NCBI GenBank assembly: GCA_022702705.1
Contig: CM040428.1
Location: 57,888,155-57,952,154, forward strand
Direction: 5' to 3'
Length of the DNA stretch: 64,000 nucleotides
DNA from: Papilionanthe hookeriana x Papilionanthe teres
Lineage: Eukaryota; Streptophyta; Magnoliopsida; Asparagales; Orchidaceae
Part shown: positions 35,271-46,559 of the stretch, piece by piece
Layout: each line of letters opens with the position of its first letter
How positions within the stretch are numbered: the first letter of the stretch is position 1
Made by a program: the position numbers and the translations under genes
Notes under the pieces: generated by a model
What the model saw: the letters and a program-made list of their open reading frames with translations, nothing else
Database searches by the model: none
Told to the model about the DNA's origin: nothing

Positions 35271-36114
35271 CTTTGGACATTGAGCTTTCCAATGTCCCTT
35301 TTGCTTACAAAAGCTGCATCAATCAAAACCAACCTTTCGATGAGATTTGCTTTTATTATGAGTAGATGCAAAAACAGACATATTAGGAGTGGTGAAGATC
35401 CCTTTCTCAACATTTCCTTTCTCAGATTGAGACTTGAGACGAATTTCTTCAATAGACATATTAGGAGTGGTGAGGACCCCTTTCTCAACATTTCCTTTCT
35501 CAGATTGAGACTTGAGACGAATTTCTTCAACAGACATATTAGGAGTGGTGAGGACCCTTTTCTCAACATTTCCTTTCTCAGATTGAGACTTGAGACAAAT
35601 TTCTTCAGTTAACAGCTCATTAACTACTGAGTCAACTGTTGGAAGAGGATTGCGCTGTAAAATTGTTCCACAAAGCCCTTCAAAATCATCTCGAAGAGTC
35701 ATTAAAAACTGAACCAAACGTTGTTCTTCTCTACAATCAGTGTATGGTTTAAAAGCTTGCAATTTCTGCATTCGATAGAGATAAGCGATCCGAAAGGTTA
35801 GTCATGACGGAATAAAATTCTTGAATGCTCGTATGTTGTTTTGTTGAAGAGCACGAATATCTATCTCTAATTGATATTGTTTTGCAAAATTTGATTGCAC
35901 ATATAATCTTTCTAAATGATTCCAAACTTCTTAGCGGTTTCATATTTCTTAATTGAACACCGATTGATTGAGAAACTGAGTTATTGGTCCAAGTGATTAT
36001 TTTCAAATTGTTTGCTTCACATACTTCCAACATTTCTTCATATTTTCCATCTCTTGCATCTAGAGGCTTAACAGAGGTGTCAGAAACATAACCCAACATT
36101 CGTTTGCCTTTCAA
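35265..36114 (-). pseudogene. Copia gag with CCHC knuckle and a 26-residue triple repeat
   Basis: 36114 to about 35750 covers the gag N-terminal region; 35319-35771 continues in another frame with QRLVQFLMTLRDDFEGLCG. The nucleocapsid zinc knuckle C-SF-C-KQKG-H-WKAQ-C lies at about 35275-35320. In between is a three-fold in-frame repeat (35376-35609). Frame changes at about 35760 and a stop before the knuckle break the gene. Confidence 0.85.
35376..35609. repeat. 78-bp tandem triplication in copia gag
   Basis: Units 35376-35453, 35454-35531 and 35532-35609 are 78 bases each and nearly identical. This adds 26 residues per unit without shifting the frame; the repeated peptide contains EEIRLKSQSEKGNVEKG. 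Confidence 0.95.
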
Positions 36115-36437
36115 AAAAATTTTTAATACATAACTCCAATAAGAGTAATTTTGTCCATTTAATTACACACTGATGGATCGAAGAAGTCATCTTTTTCACT
36201 GACCATAGCTACTATTATCAATACGAAAAGTGAAGCAAAGAAAAGAAAGATCAAATACCAGTAAAGATTGATCACCCAAAAAAACTGTAACTGGATCTAT
36301 CAGATTTGTCGTTGTAGACTGCAAATGAGGCTGAAAACTTCAAATAGATCTGGATCTATCTGATTTATCACTGTAGACTGCAGATGAAACCAAAAACTTT
36401 AAATAGATCCGCGAAAGCTATGGATGAATCAAAACTT

Positions 36438-36449
36438 GCTCTGATACCA
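36438..36449 (-). other. Primer binding site of the copia element
   Basis: GCTCTGATACCA on the plus strand is TGGTATCAGAGC on the minus strand, the standard copia site complementary to initiator methionine tRNA. It directly abuts the 5' LTR at 36450. Confidence 0.95.
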
Positions 36450-36662
36450 TGTTAAACTTGTAATAAAAGTAAAGAAGAAGTGAAAAAGAAGAAGAAGAGA
36501 GGAGAAGGAAGAAGAAGAGAGTGCAAAGTGGCTAGGGTTGCAAATGCATCAACTATCCATTCGTGAAGACTAAAAGATAAATATATATACAATAGGTAGA
36601 AAGACTAAACTACCCTTAAGTAGGGTAAAATAATAAGAAGGTAAATACAATAATATCTAACA
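36450..36662 (-). repeat. 5' LTR of the copia element
   Basis: A 213-bp LTR matching 31615-31824; plus-strand ends are tgttaaacttg and tatctaaca. Confidence 0.95.
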
Positions 36663-38215
36663 CTCGCAAAGCTGATTAGAAGTTCTCATCAAGAAAATCT
36701 GTTAAGGGTGCTCGCCTTCAATTTGAAACCCGTCTTTCACTTAGAATTTGATTGATGTTCTTGTATAAAGAATAGTTATTACTCAGAGTCCTACTACTTG
36801 TCTAACTTGGTTATTCATCAAATCCTTAACACTCTTTATTGCCTCTCTTAGCTTTTGGCTCAATCTTTACATGCAATAGGTCTCAGTATCTTCTGGATCA
36901 AATGTCTCCAATGGTGCAGTGAGAGTAGAAATGTTAGAGATACAGAACTAGATCATGGAGTATCTCACAAATACAGAATGCTGCTTACAAGACGACCGAC
37001 CCAATAATTAAGACCCCTTTAAACATCTACATGGTACCAAGCATCATTGGAAAAGAATGTTCCATATGATTCTTTAGTACTTCTTGCCAAGTTATTCCTT
37101 TTGCACATTCCCCTCATGAGTTTGGGTAAACAATCTCTTGAATTCATTGCTGCCACCCCATGCTTAGAGCTGTTGTTCTGACTCCATTTGATCTCCACAA
37201 CTTGATAACTCTCGGTGACATATTTAAAAATTATCTCTAAAGTATTTGTTTACTCAACAGCAACCTCGAGCTTAGGAGATCCCTCTCGCATTCTCTTTAC
37301 CACGAAGAGTTTTTAAAGTAACAACCACACCATGATGGAGCATCATACTTATCCTTCCATTTTTTCCCAAGCTAGATCTTCACCTTCTTATTAGAGACAA
37401 CACTATCCACACCATATCTTTTTAGATGTCAATAGCTACAATGGAGTTGGACAAACACATGGAACTTCTTTGTAAGAAAAAGTTTTAAGACAACTTTGAA
37501 GAAATAATGCTTAAAAGAAGCACCAACAAGATATAAGTAGTACTCACTTAGCTTCAAGTCACCCAATGCCTCAAAATGCCCATAACTAAATCTTATTAAG
37601 TTGCCTTAGCGATAGATTCAATCATTAGTGCCTACAAATTGAATTCATCATAGGGACTCACAAAGTCACCTACTCATCAAGGCTATGCAACCAAATGACT
37701 CAATTACGCATCCAAGACAATCTAATCATACATGACCTATTCTAGGAATTCTCTTAAATCATACTCTCCTTCCCCATCTAATTTTTTAACTGTCATCCAT
37801 ATTTGTAAGATTCTTTGTATCTTTCATTGAGAAAACTGAATACAAAAATTTGATATTTTAAAATCATGAATAAACAAAACATAGAAATAATATCATATCA
37901 TTCCCCTCATTAGACGGAGAATCAATCTATGAAGATTGGGAGAGATTTTAAAAGCTATTTGGCAAATGTCTCTATCACGTGCTATCACATTGAGTCCTAA
38001 TTCGAACATTTTATAATAGGTTGGTGGGATTGTCAAAAGCCATTTGAAGAACATATTCAAAAACCTATGATGCATTCATCATCATTGGAACACTACTTGA
38101 TTCTTTTCTCAACAAATGTGAAACAATACAACCTCATGAAATAAACCTTTAAGAACCTTCACAAGTTTCCTCATTTTAAAATATGAAGAAAAAGCTAAAA
38201 CTTGTGACAATGAAA
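36663..38215. other. Unassigned flank right of the copia element
   Basis: The right side of the pre-insertion locus. No supported genes; the 60-residue frame at 37893-38075 (minus) has no recognisable content. Confidence 0.35.
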
Positions 38216-38218
38216 AAA

Positions 38219-38459
38219 AGGAACATTTACATATATCGTAATCGATCATTTGTATTTACATATCTAGCACCCAAACTTCAATTTTTACATATATGCCATC
38301 TCACATATGGCTAAGTAAGTTGTATTTCACCTTTTAAAAATTAAAAATGATATATTTTTTTATGTTATAAAAGATTTTGATGGTATAAATGTAAATGGTA
38401 AAGTTTAAGTGTTAGATATGTAAATTCATGGGAATTTGATGTTATGTACGTGAATGCCT
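38219..38459. mobile_element. TACATA-family MITE
   Basis: The left end (catttacatatatcg ... tatttacatatctagcaccc) and right end (tgttagatatgtaaattc ... gttatgtacgtgaatgcc) are inverted matches. The interior resembles the copy at 29002-29238. Confidence 0.7.
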
Positions 38460-38768
38460 ATAATAAATAGACTTCAGTATCACTGCCTAAAATAATAATG
38501 AAGAAAACAGCTTCAAAAAACCAAAATGGGCCAGAGTTAAAATTAAATCTCTTAAAACACTACTTTGGGCTGTAATGCAAGCCCATCAAGCAGATCCATT
38601 AGTCTGGCCTTTTTAAGATTGCATGTGCCACATGTTGACATTATGATATGATGAGTCATTTTAATTCTAAAAATATATATGTAATTTCATTTATTAATAG
38701 TTCAGTTATGTGATTATATGATTGATATGACATAATATTCAAGATGAGAATAATAATAAAAATAAGGA

Positions 38769-38910
38769 TGATTTATATACATATCATTTACTTCCTATGT
38801 ATATATATATAACTTATATCTAAACTTTAATTTTTAGCCATTTAGCATGGTATAAATGTTAAAAAAAGTAAAGTTTTAGTGTTATATATGTAAATATAGC
38901 TTATTCGTTT
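38769..38910. mobile_element. TACATA-family MITE, internally deleted
   Basis: A left-end-like start (atttatatacatatcatt) and right-end-like stop (agtgttatatatgtaaat) are both present, but about 100 bases of interior are missing. Confidence 0.5.
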
Positions 38911-39172
38911 ATAAGATATTAAGATGTGTTGAAGATATTACACTTCAATGTCCTAAAAGATAGAAAATCTTCTAAGAGTATATATTCCCTAATTGATTAC
39001 ACTCACCTAATTGTAGTATGCCTATATCAAGAAAGTGTATGATATTAAATTGATAATTTAAAAGTAAATGAAGCATGCAAAGTTCACACATCAATAATTC
39101 AAAAATCAAATAGATCTTGAATAAACAAAAATTATAACACAATGACTTGGCCCAAAGGTGTTTGAAACTTAG

Positions 39173-39240
39173 GATTTGTTTGGGGCAGCTGCGGTTTATT
39201 CAGTTGTTACTTGCAGTTTAGCTGCACTGAGCAGCATTAC
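39173..39240. mobile_element. Harbinger MITE end fragment
   Basis: TTTGTTTGGGGCAGCTGCGG (about 39175-39195) matches the left end of the MITE at 39871. No matching right end was found nearby. Confidence 0.4.
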
Positions 39241-39719
39241 GTGAAGATGCTATCGTGGAAGTGCATGTGCATGTTTGTTGTAGTTGTGTGAAAATAACTG
39301 TGGGACTGTTGTTTTTGGAGAAATGATCATTCTGACCATGTTTAGTATATTTGTTTGTAATAGAACTGTGACACTCATATATTTGATACTTCAAAGCAGA
39401 AATTTAATTCATAACATAAGAATTGTTGCTGTGTATATATATATATATTGGAAATTTATTTTCCACTTCTTATGTTCTCATAGAGATTGATATTTCGAGT
39501 GTGGATTTTTTTTATAAGAATTTACTCAAATATATTAATGGATAGAAAACCAACAACCCAATAGTTTAAGCTAATCATATGCATCGTTACTAATCTAAGA
39601 ATTTAGCAACTCTTTTTTTAATTTATTTTTTATATCATGTCACTATTCTCTCTTGCTTTAAATCATGTTTATGAACATATTTTTTTTATAAAAGCAATTT
39701 ATTTTATTTTATAAAAGTT

Positions 39720-39832
39720 AAAATAATAGCAATTTTGATGTGATATTAAAGATTTGGTTGGCATAAATATAAAGAGTAAATATTAGGTCTTAGATACATA
39801 AATACATAAGAATTGGGTGGTAGGTATTGTGT
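39720..39832. mobile_element. TACATA-family MITE, right half only
   Basis: The right end sequence (ttagatacataaatacataa then gaattgggtggtag) and adjacent interior are present without a left half. It ends about 40 bases before the Harbinger MITE. Confidence 0.55.
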
Positions 39833-39870
39833 TTGGAAGAGATGATGGAGTTTGGATCAACTCTGACTCA

Positions 39871-40152
39871 GGGTCTATTTGGGGCAGCTACAACTTATTG
39901 AATAATCTGCTGATAAGTTGATTAAAAATAATCTGCTAATAAGCTATGTGCGGTAGCTATTATAAAATTTTATTTTTTTGGAAACGCCAGACCGCAGACA
40001 GAAAGCTCCCACCGCACCTAGGTAGGTGCGGTGTGAAAACGTTATTTTCAGCATTTTGAAAACACATAAGCTACTAAAACGCGGTTTACCCCAACAGGCC
40101 AGGTGCGTTTTCAAAACGCTACCGCACCAAATAAGCTGCCCCAAACGGACCC
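39871..40152. mobile_element. PIF/Harbinger MITE, TSD TCA
   Basis: A 282-bp element starting GGGTCTATTTGGGGCAGC and ending GCTGCCCCAAACGGACCC. It is flanked by TCA at 39868-39870 and 40153-40155. The interior matches 13261-13535. The minus-strand frame through it (within 39944-40333) is MITE-derived, not a gene. Confidence 0.85.
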
Positions 40153-40155
40153 TCA

Positions 40156-41725
40156 GACTAATTCCATGACAGAATTGAATGAAGGGTGTGGTTGCTTTCT
40201 CTAGATAACAAGGTCCATTCTTCATGTGGCTTAATCTGCAATTTTCAAATGAATACAAATGTGGTACAAATGTAACTTTCTGACTTTCTTTTTTAGGGTA
40301 GATAAGCGCTATAAAGAAAGTTGAACTCATCATACTAACCCATTACACATGCCTTCTTATCATTAAACAAATTTGCATTTCTGCCCCTCAGTCTACCTAA
40401 AGGCAATGGGTATTGGTACTACTCATTTGCATAAATTTTACATTCAATACCTATCAACGTACAAAGCGTATCAGTTATTGCTTCAAAAGACTGTAAATAG
40501 TCAAAGAAGACCCTCTGTAAAACCGAATTTGCAGGTACAATCATATAAATTGAAAAGTTGCCGGTAAAGGAGACCCACATATCACAATCATTTCATCACA
40601 GTCTAATGGGTACCAAACTTTCAAATGAAATTAATGTAATTAAATGGTAATGACTAACTGAAGAGTATTGTAATTAGCAGAATGCTTATGGGGTAATCAA
40701 TGCAATGTTCAGAAGAAAGATGGGATTTCTTGCACTGCATTGATTTGCAACTATTGTGGAAAATAGTAGTTGTCATGATATTTTTTAAAAAAAAATTATA
40801 AATTTTCTTTAATTATCCTTTTTTTTTAAGATATATGACTATTATACGTCTGCATGTCTGGACAGTCATTCAGAGCTGCCACATCACCCACAAATCAGAT
40901 TGTTATGCCCTGTGAATAGCTGTCTGAACATGTGGTGTCTGGACCTAATAAACTTTTCCTCGGTGTCTTGAGATTTTCTTTAAGACGAGCATAATATATA
41001 TATAAAAAAAAATTCAATCAAAATTCAAATCAAACACATATCAAAATAAGTCCAAAAATTTTAAAATTCATCCCTAGTGAAAGTTTAATAATAACGTTAT
41101 ATCTTGGAGAAAATATTATATGCAGTGAACCCCATGTCTAGACGACGATCGGGATGCGACTATGCCGCCGTTGTCCGAGCACGTGGTTGCCAAAACGTAA
41201 TATTTGGTCAATATCTTGAGCCATTTTTTACTAAAAAACATAACAAGGTAGCATCTAACAATATTTGCTAACCAACAAAATAAATAAATAAATAAAAGTA
41301 TAAAAGTGGAAGCCAAGATATGCCCTTCACTAACCAACCCTCCAACCCTCTTAACTTCAACTGAAAGCCTTAAGAAATAGCAATAATTAATATTCACCAT
41401 CCGCTTACCTTGCAAAACAAGCTGATTAGTGTTTTGTTTATCCATCAACATACCAACCATGACAGCAACCCATCCCCCATGAACAGCCAACCATCCTTTT
41501 CTTCAAGGTATAGGGGGCATAATAGACAAGCCAGCACTCTTCCATTAGAGCTATCAGTTAGACCCTCCCTCTCCATCTAATCCCCCAAATTGACTTGAGC
41601 TACAACACCATTCCAACTGACAAGACATTATCAGAAGCAAGGTGCTATAACATCTTAAAGCTAAAGTTTCAGTAACAGCTCAAAATGAATAGAAAGCAAA
41701 ACAAGAGATCAAACAGCGACTCTGC
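40156..41725. other. Unassigned 5' flank of the membrane-protein gene
   Basis: Contains the presumed promoter and 5' leader of the gene at 41726. A weak inverted repeat (catgtctggacag at about 40854 with gctgtctgaacatg at about 40917) is visible. The 124-residue minus frame at 41116-41490 shows no domain and is probably chance. Confidence 0.35.
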
Positions 41726-42709
41726 ATGATGGATGACATACCTTTCATAGCTGAAGAAACCAGCTTACTTCTCCTTCAACCATGGTTCACAGAGAACATC
41801 ACAACAACATTCTTCAAGTGCACCAGATGGCAAGTGGAAGAAACCATAGATCTTCTCAACTGCCCCTTTCATTACTTCTGCGACAGTACCTATGCTGGAA
41901 ACCTCCCTGCATTCATCGACCTCTCAGCACTCACCTTCCTCACCCTCTCCTTTCTCTCAGCTGCAGCTTTCACGGCATTAGAATTCAAAACCAGTGGAGA
42001 AAGCTTTGGAAGAAGAAGATTGAAGAGAAGGTATTTCTTGCCTTCAGGTCCTATAATGCTGCCATTGATGCTCTTAGTACTGGCCAATGGACAAAGAATC
42101 AACACTCTGTTTCCACTCTCACAAATGGGGCCTTCAATCCTCCTCCTCATCCACGTTTCAGCTCTTGCTTTCGAGAACAAAAGTGATCAGAGAAGCATAA
42201 GATATGCAGTGTTGGAAGCTTCGACTGTTTCCGGTATTCTGCATGCAAGTCTGTATTTGGATTCAGTTATTCTTCCTTACTACACAGGACTGGATGCTAT
42301 AACTAAGTCCATCTTCTCCGGCGAGTGTCCTTCATGCGTGTGCAGGAAAGAGGATCTGGTGGTGGGAGGGAGGCTGGTGACTTACAGGGGTTGCTCTAAG
42401 ACGACGCTGTTCATCATTATTGCATTGTGTTCAAGAATGTTGTGTAGGATATGCGGGGAAGAGAGATTAAGTTGGGTGATTAAGGTGCTGCTGGAAGTCA
42501 TAAGTTGGGTTTCAGTAGCGGCTGATGCGGTTTATCTTATGATTTTTGTTCCCCATGACAATGGAGTTCATAAGGTGATGGGATATGGAGGGATTTGTGC
42601 TTTGATTCTTTGTAATGTGTTGAGGAAGATCTATGGGCTGTATTGTTGGTATTGTGAGAGGAATGATTATATAGATGAGAAGAACAATGAATGTTTAAGG
42701 TGTGTTTAA
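41726..42709 (+). CDS. Multi-pass membrane protein of unknown function, 327 residues
   Basis: A single uninterrupted frame from MMDDIPFIAEE to ECLRCV and stop. Hydrophobic segments at about residues 62-87, 107-122, 134-150, 163-186, 226-243, 250-275 and 285-307 suggest six or seven membrane spans with no cleavable signal peptide. The loop after the fourth carries a cysteine cluster, CPSCVCRKED (201-210), and basic stretches (RRRLKRRYF, 96-104) lie in the second loop. The acidic N-terminus is followed by WFTENITTTFFKCTRWQVEE. Codon use is coherent, a poly(A) signal follows, and no transposon homology is seen, so I regard it as a real intronless host gene. I do not recognise the family. The first of two adjacent ATGs is taken as the start. 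Confidence 0.8.
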   Translation: MMDDIPFIAEETSLLLLQPWFTENITTTFFKCTRWQVEETIDLLNCPFHYFCDSTYAGNLPAFIDLSALTFLTLSFLSAAAFTALEFKTSGESFGRRRLKRRYFLPSGPIMLPLMLLVLANGQRINTLFPLSQMGPSILLLIHVSALAFENKSDQRSIRYAVLEASTVSGILHASLYLDSVILPYYTGLDAITKSIFSGECPSCVCRKEDLVVGGRLVTYRGCSKTTLFIIIALCSRMLCRICGEERLSWVIKVLLEVISWVSVAADAVYLMIFVPHDNGVHKVMGYGGICALILCNVLRKIYGLYCWYCERNDYIDEKNNECLRCV

Positions 42710-42802
42710 GAAATTGTGTAGATTATTGTACGTCTGTAAATTAAAATTTGAGGAGAAATGATCTGTAAATTCTTTAGATCATTGTTCTGTAATGTTTATG
42801 TC

Positions 42803-42808
42803 AATAAA
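42803..42808 (+). terminator. Poly(A) signal of the membrane-protein gene
   Basis: AATAAA lies 94 bases after the stop codon. Confidence 0.65.
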
Positions 42809-42814
42809 AGATGT

Positions 42815-43607
42815 AATGTTGGCCCATTTTTTGAGTTCTTTGTTATGTGATGTGATATGTATTGAATTGAGATGTATGAGAAGGGATATATTGTTTTATG
42901 ATTGCCTAAGGAATTGGAATATGATCAATGGTTCATGTTTTGAAAAAATATGAACTAATGGCTTATGAAATAAGAATACTGTGTTGATCAAATTTTATAA
43001 ATTTTTATGATGTTTGATTCATTGATTAAGCATATTAAAAACATTTAAATAGGAAAAAAAACAATATAAGGAGAGCATTTTAAAAATTTAGGTTTATAAA
43101 CGTATTAATCATCCGTCGAGTATTACAATTTCGTCTGAGAATATTTTCGCCCTTAACAGATCTCGAGAGGACCTCAAGGCATACCACGAAATTGTTTTTT
43201 CTTAGGAATATATGATTTTTAAATTTTTTTTAATATAAGAATAAAAGGGATTTTAGATGCCCCCAAGTCTCAATGTAGCTAAAAACAGGAAGTCTAAAAT
43301 TAAGGATAAAAGGACCATGAGGGAAATTCAAGCATTAATTAGTTTCCTTTTACTTTCATCCATCACTATCCATATCCAAAGAATCATACTGAATTCACAG
43401 AGCAACGCCTCCTCTTCAAATCTCTAAAACATTCCACTGAGCCCCAAAATGATGAAAGATGCCAACTTTTCCAAACATTGAAAGCTCTCTTAGCTCACTG
43501 GCCCTCTTTAGCAATTCATTTCTTTCATATAATCAGCACTGAACTTTTGAGATTTCAAGTAACTTTTTTAAGAAATTGAAAAAATAAAATAAAATAAAAC
43601 AATTTTA
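42815..43607. other. Intergenic, unassigned
   Basis: AT-rich with no frames or repeats that I can support. Confidence 0.35.
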
Positions 43608-43891
43608 GGCATTGTTCGGCTGCAACTTAGAGTTACATTAGTAGGATTTATATAATCCGATAGAATACAGGTTTATCTTCAATGGCGGAGTTTGCAAGTA
43701 ACTGTCGAATAAAACCGCTTCGCAAAATCTGGATTTATGTCGGGAAAGAAACGAAATGCAAGCAAAAACAGACAGAAGGCGAGAAAATTAATTTTAACAG
43801 AGTACTGGATTTAATGCCCAGTTTTTTTATGTTTGGCTGGATTTAGAATCCAGCGCTGAATCCTATCAATAGTATGCTACCAAACACCGCC
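43608..43891. mobile_element. PIF/Harbinger-like MITE, TSD TTA
   Basis: This 284-bp element begins GGCATTGTTCGGCTGC and ends GCTACCAAACACCGCC. It is flanked by TTA at 43605-43607 and 43892-43894. The end sequence differs from the GGGTCCG family, so it is a separate subfamily. Confidence 0.75.
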
Positions 43892-44086
43892 TTACACTCA
43901 TAAGAAGCTATTTCATTAATCAAAGAAAATGCCATACTTCTCTCCAAGCTATCATAAATGGCCGAAATTTTCAAAGAAGGAAGAAACACAATCAAATTGT
44001 GAGATTAGAAGGAGCAAGGAATTTCATATAAACAGCCATTGCCTGTTTTTAGCTTATAAATAGATATTTAAATACTCAAAAACATC

Positions 44087-44092
44087 TTTATT
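44087..44092 (-). terminator. Poly(A) signal of the UEV1 gene
   Basis: TTTATT on the plus strand is AATAAA on the minus strand, 86 bases past the stop codon. Confidence 0.6.
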
Positions 44093-44177
44093 CTTTTACA
44101 TTTAACGCTTTCAAGGAGTAAAGTAGCACACAGATGCACACTTCAGGAATGGCGCAAAGAGTTAATGTCCATTAACT

Positions 44178-45337
44178 CTAGAAGAAAGTACCTTCTGGCG
44201 GCTGCGCAACCTTTCGATTATGGGGAGCAGCCATTTCCTTCTTCAATTGAGTCAATATATCCTCCATTGTACTCTCTTTATGCCAATTAGCCAACAAACC
44301 AAACTTCTTTGGCTCCACCTGCATAACGTTTAAGGAAATAAAAAGGGAACAAACCATTTTAAAGGGCACAATTATAGATATAAAGAGTCACTAAAGGGAA
44401 GAAACCTTGAAACAAAAGTTAAATAGAAATGGATGCCTATTTTCAATTTTTCATAAGGGAGCAACAATGTAAAAATGGGAATAGAATCATCAACTTATTT
44501 TAGAAGCTGAATATGAACCACTAGATCAAGGTCTAAATCATTCAGATATTGTTCCTTCATGTATTTATAATATTATGCATTTAGGGTTTAGGTCTAAAAG
44601 CTTAGGGTTTATAATCTACAAATTGATAATATCAAAATCTGTAAAACAAAGATTTATTTATGTGTTAACTGAACTCAGCTTGCAAATTAAACTCCAATGA
44701 TAAAAAAGAAGGACCATTTACTTAAATACTACGCCATTATTATGTATTTATACATCTAACACCTAAACTTTCGTATTTACATGTATGGCTCTCATATCTT
44801 TAATATCACATCAAATAATACAGCTTCTACCGACCTTTTCGAAGTGAAATACACCTTTTACCGCATAAATTTATGACACCAAAGTATTATAAAAACAAAT
44901 ATAAAAGTTTAGGTGTTAGATATGTAAATACATACGAATTGTATGGTATGTATGTAAATTTCCCCAAAAAGAAAAGCTAGCACTTACCACTCCAGTCTCA
45001 GGATTAACACAAGTCATATTTATCCGTGTGTGGAACCGGACGCTGGGAGGTTTGTCAGGGTAGTCCTTGTCACAGAACAACTTCAGCTGATAGATTTGCC
45101 CCTCATGAACAGACTACGGTGAAGGTAATAATTATTTTCAAAAGAACAAAAACGCTAAAACTAATATCGGACAGTTCAAGGTAAAACAGTTATATACATT
45201 ACGAGGTCCAATTATGGTGCCTGTCCAGGAGCGCATGTAGATGTCATCTCCATCATCCATCCCATAGCTCACCGTTCCATCTCCAATTCCCTTCTCCCCA
45301 CGTTCAAGTTCTTCAAGTAATCTAAAGTTCCGTGGAA
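44178..45337 (-). CDS. UEV1: Ubiquitin-conjugating enzyme E2 variant 1 (UEV1/MMS2-like), 5' exon missing
   Basis: Three minus-strand exons: 45337-45198, 45113-44988 and 44318-44178, with introns of 84 and 669 bp. They encode PRNFRLLEELERGEKGIGDG, SYGMDDGDDIYMRSWTG, then SVHEGQIYQLKLFCDKDYPD, RINMTCVNPETG and finally KKFGLLANWHKESTMEDILT to a stop after PPEGTFF, about 134 residues. Plant UEV1 proteins are near 145-160 residues, so only a short N-terminal exon (about 11-25 codons, ending in phase 1) is lacking. UEVs have the E2 fold without the catalytic cysteine. By family knowledge they pair with UBC13-type E2s to build Lys63-linked ubiquitin chains in DNA-damage tolerance and signalling. The exon boundary at 45198 uses donor GTATAT, chosen because it alone keeps the frame. 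I could not find exon 1 between 45338 and 47670. Confidence 0.92.
44711..44965. mobile_element. TACATA-family MITE, 8-bp TSD, in the last UEV1 intron
   Basis: The ends ccatttacttaaatac and gtatgtaaatttcccc are inverted matches extending about 60 bases. The flanks 44703-44710 and 44966-44973 are both AAAAAGAA. An 8-bp duplication favours hAT affinity, though the A-rich site limits the weight of this. Confidence 0.8.
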
Positions 45338-45395
45338 CTGCAAATTAAACATAATTAATAGGGTATTTGCACAAACAAAGATTAAGAAAAAAATA

Positions 45396-45650
45396 GGAAG
45401 GTTTACATAGCTACAAAAATAATTCCTATGCATTTCACATATCTGTTATCTAAATTTTGACTTTTAAATTTATAACACTTTATCTATATATATAAAAAAA
45501 GTGTACTTCAGTTACTAAAAGTTAGTAATAATGATATTTTTGAAGTGATGTGAAAGATTTGAGTGTTATGAATGTAAAAATAGAAGGTTAGGTATTTAGC
45601 ATGTAAATACATAGGAATTGTAAGGTAACTATTATATATGTAAATTCATA
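45396..45650. mobile_element. TACATA-family MITE upstream of UEV1 exon 2
   Basis: Left part ggtttacatagctacaaaa with attcctatgcatttcacata; right part catgtaaatacataggaatt through atatatgtaaattc. A diverged copy without a clear target duplication. Confidence 0.65.
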
Positions 45651-46559
45651 ATAATAACAGAATATTTACATCTAGAAGACAATAGTTTCAAGCACACGGA
45701 CTTCAGTTTTAAAAACTTGAGATGGAAAATAAGCAATTATATTTATTACCAAGGCATTTAGTGTTGGAGACGTTCAGTCAACATTTACGTTATGCTTAAA
45801 TGTTGCGTCTTCAGTAAGTAAAAATTATCGAAATTACTCGAAGAAGGTTCATTCCATGACCCACCCTATTCAAGTTTATAAGGTTTTGATCACTAGAAAG
45901 GTGACGCTTTTGCTCTACTGCTATATGGGTTTATTCATTTAGTGTTATGAAACCTCAAAGGTATTCATGTAAACTCAACATCCACCTTGGTATTACAAAC
46001 CCTTTAACATCCTGTAATGATTTTGACCAACGTTATGAAGCAAATTTTATAAGCGGTAAACAAAATGATTCCATAATTTCCATAAATGTTTTCACAAACC
46101 GATTGTGAGAGAAACACAGGAAAACAATTTTTTAAATATTTGAACAGGAAATAAAATTATTATAGATTAATAACAAAGCAACAGAATTTCAATTAAATTG
46201 AATAAAATCTCTTTCATGTTTCAAATAAGTGAATGACCGTTGGCTTTTTCTATTCCTTTAGTGCAAGAAAAATGTGACTACTTAATTCCTTTGAAAGTCA
46301 TCTACTTATACCAAGCTTGATGCTTGAATTTTCCTACTTCAGAAACTTTGTTCCATGTTCTTATTCATTCACATAATTTGCTATTGATTTGTTTAGTGCA
46401 TTTGATTTTAATAAAAATTGATGTATTGAAAATCTGAATTGTCATTATTTTATTTATTTACTGAATTTATTTATTTCCAGATTCTTGCTAAAATTCTCAA
46501 ATATTTTCAATCATTTCATTATTAATTGGTCTTGAATTTTAATATTATTGAATTTATGT

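Larger units (their letters stand above)
31615..36662 (-). mobile_element. Ty1/copia retrotransposon, structurally complete, inactivated
   Basis: A 5,048-bp element on the minus strand with both LTRs, a tRNA-iMet primer site, a polypurine tract and the copia order gag-protease-integrase-RT-RNase H. The flanks GTCGC (31610-31614) and CTCGC (36663-36667) match at 4 of 5 bases, as a target duplication. By eye the LTRs differ by roughly ten substitutions plus small gaps in the purine-rich part, so the insertion is fairly recent but not new. Frameshifts, an internal duplication and active-site changes make it non-autonomous. Confidence 0.95.

Noticed and set aside
35229..35612. A 127-residue plus-strand protein with internal repeats
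   Set aside because: It is the antisense shadow of the 78-bp triplication in copia gag.
41116..41490. A 124-residue minus-strand protein upstream of the membrane-protein gene
   Set aside because: No domain, no splice or poly(A) context, and it lies in the likely promoter region.
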